A DNA stretch of 54,905 nucleotides from Blastocatellia bacterium AA13 (lineage in GTDB: Bacteria; Acidobacteriota; Blastocatellia; UBA7656): contig QHVH01000061.1 in the NCBI GenBank assembly GCA_003222245.1, positions 1 through 54,905 on the forward strand, written 5' to 3'. Below are positions 45,115 to 53,723 of the stretch, in pieces (positions within the stretch are counted from its first letter, which is position 1; each line of letters begins with the position of its first letter). The notes beneath the pieces are model-generated. The model saw only the letters and a program-made list of their open reading frames with translations. It did no database searches and was not told where the DNA came from. The position numbers were made by a program, and so were the translations under genes.

Positions 45115-45175
45115 TTGGTACTTGAATCGAATGCAAGATAAGAACACTAATCGTGCACTCGCAGGTGAAACAACA

Positions 45176-46039
45176 ATGCAGGACCTATCGTTGATTACAA
45201 CCCGCCCCAGCGAGTTCGTCGCTCAAGCGGACACCGACGCGCACGTTGTCGAGCTTTGGCTCCATGGCCGCAGCAGACACACTCAGAGGGCTTATCGTGC
45301 CGCTTCCGAGCGCTTCTTGGAATTCACCGCGAAAACCCTACGAGAAACGACACTCGGAGACGTGCAGGCGTGGTTAGACTCCTTGTGTTCGATTGCGGAC
45401 TCCAGCCGAGCCCAAGCTCTCGCCGCGGTCAAATCATTACTCGGTTTCAGTCATCGAATCGGCTATATTCGGTTCAATGTTAGTGCCGTAGTCAAGCTTC
45501 CGAAGATCAAGAACACCCTCGCCGAGCGGATTCTGCCAGAGTCCGAGGTTCATCGTATGTTCGCACTTGAGCCTAGCCCGCGAAATCGGCTGATACTCAG
45601 GACGTTGTACTACAGCGGGCTTCGAGTGTCCGAACTATGCGGCCTCCGTTGGCGTGATCTTCAGGCGAGAGGCGAGGAGGGCCAGATGACCGTCTTCGGC
45701 AAAGGCGCAAAGACACGCGCTGTACTCTTACCCGCTGGTCTATGGAAAGAAATTGAGTCCAGCCGCGGTGAAGCTGGCGCTGATGAACCCGTGTTTCGTT
45801 CGCGCGTGAAAGGTGGGCCGCTCGATCTGGCAAGTACCTGGCTGAGTGAAGAGTTTAAGCACTTGACCTCGCACCACACATCAATGGCTTTCCACCTTGC
45901 GACCTTGAAATCTGATGCGCATCCGCCTTTTGGTTCTTGCGATGTCCCGTTCTCATTTCTCCGGAGCGAGTTTAGAGGAAATGGCAAAGCGCAACTCATC
46001 TTAGAATCGAAGCACAGGCAATCCATCCATCAATCATAA
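45176..46039 (+). pseudogene. Tyrosine recombinase (XerC/D-like) truncated after the catalytic lysine
   Basis: A frame of 287 residues from the ATG at 45176 (AGGTG 9 bases upstream) begins as a normal XerC/D-type recombinase: an N-terminal SAM-like domain, then YYSGLRVSELCGL with the first catalytic arginine and GKGAKTRAV with the lysine. After about residue 225 the sequence stops resembling the family. The H-x-x-R, the following histidine and the nucleophilic tyrosine are absent. The last 60 residues look like read-through into unrelated DNA. The protein cannot be a working recombinase but might still bind DNA. Confidence 0.75.
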
Positions 46040-46085
46040 GTGCGTTGGGAGGGCGCTAGTCGTCGGTCTTGTGACGGCAATCTGC

Positions 46086-46100
46086 CAGACGCTGCGTCTG
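46086..46100. terminator. Possible terminator hairpin between convergent genes
   Basis: cagacg-ctg-cgtctg forms a 6-bp stem with a 3-base loop, between the end of the recombinase remnant and the end of the helicase gene. There is no U-run. Confidence 0.3.
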
Positions 46101-46123
46101 CTGACGGCTGAGGTCGCCCCGAA

Positions 46124-48886
46124 TTAGTTCGACTCAACCCATCCGACAAGCGTCGTTGACAAACCGCCCTTATCAGTAGCAAGCCCCCTGTAAGCGACTT
46201 CTCGGTTTAGCATCGGCTCCAGATGAGTCTGAAGCAACGACAGTCTCTGGTTCAGATCGAGTGCTGGTTGCGTGGGCGGCAGACGGAGGGCCGTGTCAGG
46301 TTTCTCTTCCAAAGAAGAAAGTCGGGTGCCTCCGTGATCGATGCCGATTGGGACGACGTAGGAGCGGACCTCATTCTGCGCACCGTGGACCTGTACGTAC
46401 CACCACGTTAGGACGAAAGAAGTTTCTTTACCGTTTTGAACCGCCGCTCCCAGATCCTCCGGCGAGACCGACTGCCACTTATGCAACAGTCTTTGTACCA
46501 GCGGATGATCCACGCCTAATAACTCAACGCCCTCTTGCGCTTGCGCTGCATCACGGTCCGTAGTGAATCGCGCTATTGTCGCTGAGTCAGTTTCGAGAGC
46601 AAACGTGTGTTCGTCTAATTGGCGAAGTCGCTGACCTTGGTCGACAGCATCTCGCACAAAGTTAACCAGTCGTTCCATTCCTGCGGCAACATCCGCGAAA
46701 GGTTTGTAGTCTTCGAGGCTGAATCCGTCGAGATCTTGAAACAGCTCGAATACGACTTTCCGCGCTTCAGATGCGTTAGCGAGAGCCGCTTCAACTTCGA
46801 TACGCGTCCGCCGCAGTTCAGGATCCGAAAGAGCCTGCTGGTAAAGCTTGTCGTAGCTGATGCGCTCAGAAAGCTGTCCCAGAATTTGAGAACGCAAATC
46901 CTCGGTCACGTTGCCACTCTCGTCAACTTTGCCGAGTGCCTTGCCGATCTCCTTCAACTTGTCGTCCAGTAGCAGGAAAATCCTGCCTTCGATCGTGTCA
47001 GACAGAACCAGGTTATAGACCTGTGCGGTATGATTCTGTCCGTAACGGTGTATACGGCCGATCCGCTGCTCGACATCCATTGGATTCCACGGCAGATCGA
47101 AGTTGAAGAGAACGCGTGCGAATTGCAGGTTAATCCCTTCTCTACCGGCTGCCGTGCACACTAAGACGCGAGGACCGTCCGCCTGCTTAAACTTTTTCTC
47201 AGAGGCAAGCTTTGCGCCGTGATCACCCCCGCGCAAAACCACAACGCCCTGTCCTGGATAGGTGGCTTCGATTTCTCTGCCCAGCAATTCAACGGTTCCC
47301 AAATACGTTGCAAAAATGACCACCTTTTCGTTCTGGTTTTGTCGCCAGAGAGCGCCGAGAGCACCCAACAGTTTTTCAACCTTGGTTTCCCGTTGAGTTG
47401 GGAAACATGTAAGCAACAACCTGATCCGAGAACGCTCTTCCGGCAATGCCATGCTTACTACTGAAGCTGCGAAGTCTTCCGCCTTGTCAGTGACGGCTTC
47501 TGTGGTGTGAGGATCAGCGATCAATTCTAGTTCGCTTTCGTCCAGACGCTTCAGCACTTTTACCTTGAGGTCGGCCATTACGCGATCGACTTGTCCGCGA
47601 CCAATCGCGTCATCACCGAGACCATATTCCTCGCGAACAATATCTTTGGCTTCCTCGTTGAGGGCCAACCTGCCTTCAACATCTAGCTCACGCTCGCGCA
47701 TGATCGCTTCATGGATCGTTAGCATTAACAACCGTCTGCGGAGGGTACGTCTCACTGCGGCAAAGCTCGAGGCCGCAATCTTCTGAAAGATAGCCATGAC
47801 AAAGCCGAGTGCTTGACCCTTAGAGCCTTGATTCTTGGCGAGCGCAAAACCGTCTTCCAGATAATCTCGCAATCTCGAATAGAACTGGCGCTCATCGGCA
47901 GACATGACGAAGGATTCAGTGTGCACCCAGCGCCTGGCAAAAAGAGAAGACCCGTCTGCGCGGCATGCGTCCGCTTTCGTGCGCCGATAGATCACGCTGT
48001 TTAGACGATGACGGTTCTCTACCATATCCTTCGCATTCTTGAAGAGCGCCGGGTTCAAAAGCTGAATGAGCATCCAAAAGCGAAAGTGTTCGCCTTGGTG
48101 TGGCGTGGCCGACAAAAGCAGTAAGTCGCGAGAATGCCCTTTGAGCGCTTCCGCTAACTTGTAGTTTTCGGTCTTGCGGACCTTACTGCCGCTCAGATGT
48201 GCGGTTAAGTGATGGGCTTCATCAAAAACGACTAGATCCCAAGCCGGGGCTTCGAGCAAGCGCTTGATGCGCGCCGGTCGTTTCAGCGTGTCGATACTCG
48301 CGATCAGTCGATCGTGTTTAGCAAAGGCGTTCGATCTGCGATCCGTAACGTCACCTTCGCTGCCAAATACTTCGAAGTTGAGATTAAAGACCTCATTCAA
48401 TTCACGATGCCAGTTGTTGACCAGCCCGGCGGGCACAACCATCAAGGCGCGACGCAACTCTCCACGGCTGGCAAGCTCGCGCAGAATCAGAGCGGTCTCA
48501 ATGGTCTTACCTAGTCCAACTTCATCGGCAACCAAGAATCTGCGTGGCGACGCGGTAGCGATGCGATGCGTCAAAACAACTTGATGCGGAAGCAAGTCAA
48601 CCTTCGCAGCCGTGAGCGCGGCGGCACTCTCCATCAGCGGCAACGAATAAGATTCCGTCACCAGTCGCAGCTTTCGCAGTCGTTCCGGGCTACCCTCGAC
48701 GTTTCTTAAGATCCGTTCGTTGCGTGAAATCAGAAATCGAAGTGAACCAACAGGTACCTGGCGTTCACCTTGAGGGAAGAAGGCGCGAACATAGCCGTCC
48801 TGCGAGAGGTCGACGACGACGCCCTCGCCAAACTCCGGGTGGATTACTCTCTGTCCAACTTGTAAGGATGTTTCAACGGCACTCAT
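46124..48886 (-). CDS. SNF2-family helicase of the defence operon (BrxHII/DrmD-like)
   Basis: The 920-residue protein starts at the ATG at 48886, which overlaps the stop of the upstream gene by 4 bases (ATGA). Residues 8-52 resemble a CarD/tudor-like small domain (GQRVIHPEFGEGVVV). The helicase core has DEVGLGKT at 121-128, DEAH at 222-225, SAT at 259-261 and the motif VI QRIGRIHRYGQ in the second lobe. The C-terminal 300 residues are helix-rich and specific to defence helicases. In BREX type 3 and DISARM a helicase of this class works with a methylase; here it is the last gene of an operon with DUF499, PglZ and DUF1156 proteins. It probably translocates on DNA during recognition or attack of phage DNA. 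Confidence 0.88.
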   Translation of the reverse strand: MSAVETSLQVGQRVIHPEFGEGVVVDLSQDGYVRAFFPQGERQVPVGSLRFLISRNERILRNVEGSPERLRKLRLVTESYSLPLMESAAALTAAKVDLLPHQVVLTHRIATASPRRFLVADEVGLGKTIETALILRELASRGELRRALMVVPAGLVNNWHRELNEVFNLNFEVFGSEGDVTDRRSNAFAKHDRLIASIDTLKRPARIKRLLEAPAWDLVVFDEAHHLTAHLSGSKVRKTENYKLAEALKGHSRDLLLLSATPHQGEHFRFWMLIQLLNPALFKNAKDMVENRHRLNSVIYRRTKADACRADGSSLFARRWVHTESFVMSADERQFYSRLRDYLEDGFALAKNQGSKGQALGFVMAIFQKIAASSFAAVRRTLRRRLLMLTIHEAIMRERELDVEGRLALNEEAKDIVREEYGLGDDAIGRGQVDRVMADLKVKVLKRLDESELELIADPHTTEAVTDKAEDFAASVVSMALPEERSRIRLLLTCFPTQRETKVEKLLGALGALWRQNQNEKVVIFATYLGTVELLGREIEATYPGQGVVVLRGGDHGAKLASEKKFKQADGPRVLVCTAAGREGINLQFARVLFNFDLPWNPMDVEQRIGRIHRYGQNHTAQVYNLVLSDTIEGRIFLLLDDKLKEIGKALGKVDESGNVTEDLRSQILGQLSERISYDKLYQQALSDPELRRTRIEVEAALANASEARKVVFELFQDLDGFSLEDYKPFADVAAGMERLVNFVRDAVDQGQRLRQLDEHTFALETDSATIARFTTDRDAAQAQEGVELLGVDHPLVQRLLHKWQSVSPEDLGAAVQNGKETSFVLTWWYVQVHGAQNEVRSYVVPIGIDHGGTRLSSLEEKPDTALRLPPTQPALDLNQRLSLLQTHLEPMLNREVAYRGLATDKGGLSTTLVGWVESN

Positions 48887-49404
48887 GAGATTCTCGGATG
48901 GTAAAGGCCTACCCACGAAAGCCCGTCAGGATCAGACGCAGGTTGATTCGGGTTTACAATTCGCTTCGCGTCGGACTCGGCGCCGGACCATAGACATCGT
49001 CCCAGCGAAATGGTTTGATTGCCGTAAGGACCGCCGCAAACCCATAAATACTCCTCGCTCGCCGGAGCCATTCTCACTCGTCGCTTGCCGTCCGGTAACC
49101 AGAAGATTAAAGCAGCTTGATTCTCGTACTCGCCCTGAAAACCGAATATGCGCTTTCTGAAATCCTCGTTGAGCCAGGTTTCCCCATCTTGCGGTGTGAG
49201 CATGTCGAGACAGCCTTCCAGTCCCACCACGATCATCGCGTTGCCGCTAACAGACGGCAGACGTTCGGGCCACTGTTCAGCAAGACTAAAGAACTCTCGC
49301 ATAGTGACGGCTTCTACGGGTCGCGCAAACTGATTCAGCGTTTCAGCGTCCCACAGGAGCGCGAAGCCACGTCGTTGCCATCTGGTATCGTTGATTGGCG
49401 GCAT
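48883..49404 (-). CDS. Unknown protein embedded in the defence operon
   Basis: The 173-residue protein has no obvious membrane segment or signal peptide. The sequence has a hydrophobic core strand AMIVVGLEGCLDML near 55-70 and another ALIFWLPDG near 98-106, with a tryptophan-rich C-terminus (EEYLWVCGG, SWVGLYHPR). The strand-then-G-x-x-G pattern recalls a P-loop, but there is no lysine of a Walker A motif. BREX type 3 has a small BrxF ATPase; this protein could be a divergent counterpart or something new. It overlaps the helicase start by 4 bases, so it is made with it. I do not recognise the family. Confidence 0.72.
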   Translation of the reverse strand: MPPINDTRWQRRGFALLWDAETLNQFARPVEAVTMREFFSLAEQWPERLPSVSGNAMIVVGLEGCLDMLTPQDGETWLNEDFRKRIFGFQGEYENQAALIFWLPDGKRRVRMAPASEEYLWVCGGPYGNQTISLGRCLWSGAESDAKRIVNPNQPASDPDGLSWVGLYHPRIS

Positions 49405-49474
49405 TGTTGTCTAAAGCGGGTTACTCTTGATCTCGCTCAACGCTCTCTCAATCTCGTCCACGTTTCCAGCATCC

Positions 49475-52400
49475 TCACTCTGCATAGAAGAATGACATCT
49501 GCTTGACCTCATCCGGGTTCCGACGCGCCCAGTCTTGGTAGATGTGAAGGGCGCGAGCAGCGGCGTTGCGAACCGTTTGTGTGGCACCGTGCTTAACATT
49601 CCAATCTAGCATAGCGCCAAGCGCCGGATGCGGCTTGAAGTTTTCGTTCTTGATAGTGTCGGCGGCGTTGATGCCACTGGCATCGTGGCAAGCGCCGATC
49701 AGAATCATCGTTTGATCGTAGTCGCGTCCTTCGAGACGGCGCTTGTGACGACCATGCCAGTCCTGTGCGATCTCCAACGCGGGAACGAGGTGAAAGACCT
49801 TTTGCTCTTCACTACACCATCCGCGTTCGACGAAATCCGCTGGAGTCAGACCCGTACCCCGTAAGTATTTCTGTATTTGATCACGCGGCAATTCAGTTCT
49901 CTTGTGGAACAGGCGCAGCAGTTGGCGAGTCATCGGTTCGGCGTTGGGTGGAGGCTGTTCTTGCGTACGGCCGGATCCTTCGTCGAGGAGTTGATTAATG
50001 CCGACCAGTGCTTCCTTAATTGAAAGCTGCCGCGTTTCGTCGACATACACTTGGCCATAGTGACGCGAAAAGTATTCGAGCGCCTTGCCACGCTTGATGA
50101 CTTGAATGTCTGCCGCGGGTAGTCCCCGTTTGGCATGGTGTTCTAGAACAGTCTGCAGTTGACGAACATCTTCGAGTACCTCACGTCGCATGCGCCCCCA
50201 ACTCACCCGTTCTGGTTCTTCGGTACGCTTGCGGCAAACGTGGATGACATCGTATTCGATCGTCTGTGAGCCGAAAGTGCCAGGTTTCGATCCCTCACCT
50301 TTAGTCTCATCGGAGCGAATCGGATACGCCGCTTCAAGATAGAAGCCCGCGTCGAAGAGGCTTTCGAGCACCGCAACCCACGGTTCGTCCTCGCGGTGAT
50401 GAAACGTAAAAGCAAGCAAGCCGCCCGGTTTCAAAATGCGATGCGTCTCGCGCCAGCATTCCGTTAACAGCCGCTTGTAGAAGCCATCCGGATCATCTGG
50501 CTGCCGGGCTCGGTTAGCCACTGCTTCGAGCGCTTTTGGCGTGTACTCGCTAGTGAAATATTCCGGGTAGTGGCTTTTCAGTGCTAGCCGTAGCCAGACA
50601 TAGAAAAAATCAGAAAGCTCGGAGTAGTGAAGCAGTCCTCCGAACGGTGGATCAGTAATTACCAAGTCCAACGAGTCATTTAAAATTTCTGTAAGCTCGG
50701 TTGCGGAGGTGCATCTGATAGCGGCGTAATCCATTACTGAATCACCGCAAAACACCTTCTCACTCTTTCCCGTCAACCCATTTCCAATGTGCGCTGCGCT
50801 TTCTTCGAGGTAGGCATTGCTGACGAGTTCCCAGGGATAAGCTGACCAATTCAGCGTTTCAGTCAGAGAAGCAGACGACGATTTCCAATTACCTCGCCCA
50901 AGACTAGCAAAAACGCAATTCTCGACAACGGTAGCCTTCGGATGGTAGTTACTATTAGAGAACATCGGCTCTAACTTGTCTGCCGTAGTATTCCAGATAC
51001 AGAACATGTTCTGATTGCGTAGATATTGTTGAAAAGCTGCGAGGGCATATTCTCGTGTCGCCCAGCGATACCTTTCGTCTCCGGCGATCGCCTGCAGCAG
51101 CTGCGTTTGAACGAGAAGCTGCCTTGGATTAAACATCTTCCACCAATGCGTATAACCGTGATTGGGAATGCCACCGTTATTCATGTGTGTCATGAATCCG
51201 TAAGGCAATTCACTTCGCGGCCAGAGCTGCGCGAGATCTCCGTCTTTGCGCCGGTGCCACTCACTATTGGCGGCATCAAAGGCTGCGGTATCTCTTACTG
51301 GCGCGAAGAAGCGCCCTCCGTAGATCGCTCCTTCGGCGTCACAACTTGGGCAGTAACCTTGAATCGCATAAGCGGCGACCGGACCGGTCTTTTCCGTTTC
51401 TCTGATCGACGTGAGAACATCCTGCACTTTGCCGCAGGTCGGGCCTTGGCAAGCAAAGTTAGATTTTTTTGGCACCGTGCCGCCCTGCCTGTCTGTGCGG
51501 AACGTCGCAGCCGTTTCGGGATACGTCACTTCTTCTGGCAGCGCGCCGCGCACCTCCAAGAGGCGTAACGTGCGTGACCGTTCCTGATTCCAGCGCGCGG
51601 TCGCCTCCGGGGTGTCAGTCGCACTGCCGCCATACTCTCGTCCCTCGGCATCATGCTTCGGCGCCCCCTTCAACCAATCGGGATGAACCAATAGTGACAG
51701 CTCGATCTTTTTGTTCTTTCCTTTGCCAGCTAGCCTTGGAAACTTCTCGTGTCGTTCGCAGTGGGGACAGATGACGCCGCCATCTGAATCGCGCACCGCA
51801 TAGTCTTTCTCGGTTTTTGCTACAACCTGTGGCACGCCAGGAGCCATTCGGCCTTCAGCGGCTTCAACGTCGAACTCCATGCTGCAGCCGGGACACTCAT
51901 AATCCTCCCAGGTTTTAACAGTCAGCGTCTTCACCGCCACCAAAGGACTGGACATGATCGGCGTTCGATGCCCGCAGCCCGTCATCTGACAGGGCCCGTG
52001 TTTCGCCCAGAAAATGTAGATTATCTCAGGTCCTTCATACGTGTGGTCCGCGCGATCTTCACGAGTCAGCGACAGTGGGTCGAAACCTTCGCCCTGCAAT
52101 TCTCCAGTCGAAACACGTGTCCACTTGCCCTTATGTCCTTGAGGACAGTCGCAAGCGTAAAACGGCATAATTTGTGGCTTGACTGAGCGCTCGATGTCGT
52201 CTAGTAGTGCTTGAACTTCGTCAGAATCAACCCGCGCCATTTCACCCTTGACGACAAACCATGCGACCGGATTCAAGTCCGTACCGAACATTTGCATTCC
52301 TAGTCGCGAACCTTCGACGATCGTAGTACCTCCGCCCATGAAAATGTCCGCGACCTTAAGATGTTTCAGCGCACCCTTTTTTTGATGATTCGCGTAGTAG

Positions 52401-52720
52401 ACATCCCAAACTGCTTTGTCTGCGGATGCTTCATCCTCCGGTGCCTTCATCGACGCTGCGAGCAGCATTGAGCGAAAGACGCTTGAGCGCCGCCGCGCCC
52501 ACCACTTTGACATTTGATAGATGGGTTTGCCCGCGTTGCCTTCAATTTGTGCGATCTGATTGATTGGGAGAATCGGGAAGTCAACTTCGAGACAGGTCTT
52601 TGGCCGACCCGGGTCAGAGAAGTCAACTGTCTCAACAGCGACTACTCGACCAGCGCCAACAGCCTTCGCTACCTCTTCAGCAACGCGTTCTTTCTTTGTT
52701 TTCGATACAGCTTGCGCCAT
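49475..52720 (-). CDS. DUF1156 adenine-specific DNA methylase (PglXI-like)
   Basis: The 1081-residue protein starts with AAGGA 5 bases before the ATG. Residues about 48-90 form the DUF1156 domain (PINQIAQIEGNAGKP, WWARRRSSVFRSML). The SAM-binding motif DIFMGGGTT lies near 117-125. The catalytic motif of N6-adenine methylases, TDPPFGG, lies near 686-692, followed by HRILKPGGLLAF. Between them sit several zinc-ribbon-like pairs (CDCPQGH, CPGC, CPHC, CQGPTC, CPSC). The split, inserted layout is usual for COG1743 methylases of BREX type 3 and related systems. It would mark host DNA and perhaps take part in phage restriction. The PglZ gene ends 7 bases upstream. Confidence 0.88.
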   Translation of the reverse strand: MAQAVSKTKKERVAEEVAKAVGAGRVVAVETVDFSDPGRPKTCLEVDFPILPINQIAQIEGNAGKPIYQMSKWWARRRSSVFRSMLLAASMKAPEDEASADKAVWDVYYANHQKKGALKHLKVADIFMGGGTTIVEGSRLGMQMFGTDLNPVAWFVVKGEMARVDSDEVQALLDDIERSVKPQIMPFYACDCPQGHKGKWTRVSTGELQGEGFDPLSLTREDRADHTYEGPEIIYIFWAKHGPCQMTGCGHRTPIMSSPLVAVKTLTVKTWEDYECPGCSMEFDVEAAEGRMAPGVPQVVAKTEKDYAVRDSDGGVICPHCERHEKFPRLAGKGKNKKIELSLLVHPDWLKGAPKHDAEGREYGGSATDTPEATARWNQERSRTLRLLEVRGALPEEVTYPETAATFRTDRQGGTVPKKSNFACQGPTCGKVQDVLTSIRETEKTGPVAAYAIQGYCPSCDAEGAIYGGRFFAPVRDTAAFDAANSEWHRRKDGDLAQLWPRSELPYGFMTHMNNGGIPNHGYTHWWKMFNPRQLLVQTQLLQAIAGDERYRWATREYALAAFQQYLRNQNMFCIWNTTADKLEPMFSNSNYHPKATVVENCVFASLGRGNWKSSSASLTETLNWSAYPWELVSNAYLEESAAHIGNGLTGKSEKVFCGDSVMDYAAIRCTSATELTEILNDSLDLVITDPPFGGLLHYSELSDFFYVWLRLALKSHYPEYFTSEYTPKALEAVANRARQPDDPDGFYKRLLTECWRETHRILKPGGLLAFTFHHREDEPWVAVLESLFDAGFYLEAAYPIRSDETKGEGSKPGTFGSQTIEYDVIHVCRKRTEEPERVSWGRMRREVLEDVRQLQTVLEHHAKRGLPAADIQVIKRGKALEYFSRHYGQVYVDETRQLSIKEALVGINQLLDEGSGRTQEQPPPNAEPMTRQLLRLFHKRTELPRDQIQKYLRGTGLTPADFVERGWCSEEQKVFHLVPALEIAQDWHGRHKRRLEGRDYDQTMILIGACHDASGINAADTIKNENFKPHPALGAMLDWNVKHGATQTVRNAAARALHIYQDWARRNPDEVKQMSFFYAE

Positions 52721-52727
52721 TCGTTCC

Positions 52728-53723
52728 TTATTGTCGTGAGATTTCGATAAAAGGGGATGCTACTTCCAAAACCGAAAGTCCGCCGTGAGCCAAGGTCGGA
52801 TATCCGGCCGGGCTCTTCCACTTCCGTCGACCAGCTACAAAGCTATTGCGCCCATGCTTTGTCTCGAGAGTCAGGGCAATCGGAGGCAGCCACGGCGGTT
52901 GTGTTTCTTGATCGGCTTTAACCCATCGACCACTTGAGTAGGTGTCCTTGAGATAAGTCTTTTGATCGGCTTCAGTCGTGTCTGCGAAATTACCAGTGGC
53001 GGCATAGCCGTGATCGGACGTGATGATCAGACGCCGACCGGTGGTCAGCCTGTCAACAAAACGCCAGAACTCGGGGTCAGTTAGGCGCTCAGCCACCTCC
53101 TGACTCAATCTTCGGATTCCTTTTCCGATCTCTGCAAAGTCATGTACATGGGAATCAGGCCATTGATGCCAAATCACGATTTGCGGATCGGTACCGACAG
53201 TATTGAGACAGTCGGTCCAGGGATAGTCGAAGCAATCAGTCCGGGCACCCGGCAAACGGTGCGCACTTCCGCCGCCGTTATTTCCTAGCGCCGATCTTTG
53301 GGTGAAACCAAGGGCCTTCGCGAATGGCGTGGTATCGGCAGGCAACTCTGCTCCGGTCGCTCGTGCCTCAACCTTATAACCCCGCTCGATCGCCCCTTGC
53401 AGAATCCAGGGCGCTTCTCGCAATGACAGCGCATCGAGGATCAAGACAGCTTTCCCTCCCGCTGTCTTTTCCCACCAGCTAACCAACGCGTCCGCCGTGT
53501 GCTCCACGGCATCTTCATACCCACGCCACAAGTCCCAGCCGGCCGTCGCCAAAAACAAATCGAGTTCGGCTATCTGATTGTCGCGACGAGTTACTTCCTG
53601 CTGAGCCGTCTCTGGACTCAAAGGCGGAGAGCACACTTCCCAAGAGTAGGAGAGAAGTGTTTTCCATGCGTCGCTTACTGAACCGGATTGTAACTGACGG
53701 ATGAGCGGAAGGGAGACCGCCAT
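52728..53723 (-). CDS. pglZ: PglZ-domain protein (alkaline phosphatase superfamily)
   Basis: The 331-residue protein has a start codon that overlaps the stop of the DUF499 gene in a TGATG, with AAGGAGG 7 bases upstream, so translation is coupled. The PglZ core is present: AVLILDALSLRE near 89-100 with the metal-binding aspartate, TSDHGYA near 236-242 and a histidine-containing HGGLSVLE near 315. The protein is much shorter than the PglZ of BREX type 1 (about 800 residues) and has little beyond the core. PglZ is shared by Pgl and all BREX systems and is a metal-dependent phosphatase or nuclease-like enzyme needed for defence. The order of the operon differs from the usual type 3 order. Confidence 0.88.
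   Translation of the reverse strand: MAVSLPLIRQLQSGSVSDAWKTLLSYSWEVCSPPLSPETAQQEVTRRDNQIAELDLFLATAGWDLWRGYEDAVEHTADALVSWWEKTAGGKAVLILDALSLREAPWILQGAIERGYKVEARATGAELPADTTPFAKALGFTQRSALGNNGGGSAHRLPGARTDCFDYPWTDCLNTVGTDPQIVIWHQWPDSHVHDFAEIGKGIRRLSQEVAERLTDPEFWRFVDRLTTGRRLIITSDHGYAATGNFADTTEADQKTYLKDTYSSGRWVKADQETQPPWLPPIALTLETKHGRNSFVAGRRKWKSPAGYPTLAHGGLSVLEVASPFIEISRQ

Larger units (their letters stand above)
45037..45115. promoter_or_regulatory. Cluster of three inverted repeats with related half-sites
   Basis: Pairs seen: agtttat/ataaact (45037-45043, 45053-45059), aaactatc/gatagttt (45055-45062, 45073-45080) and aactatag/ctatagtt (45092-45099, 45108-45115). The half-sites share an AACTAT or AGTTTAT core with spacers of 8-10 bases. 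They lie between a divergent excisionase-like gene and a recombinase gene and overlap both candidate promoters. They may be operators or recombinase-binding arms. Confidence 0.65.
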
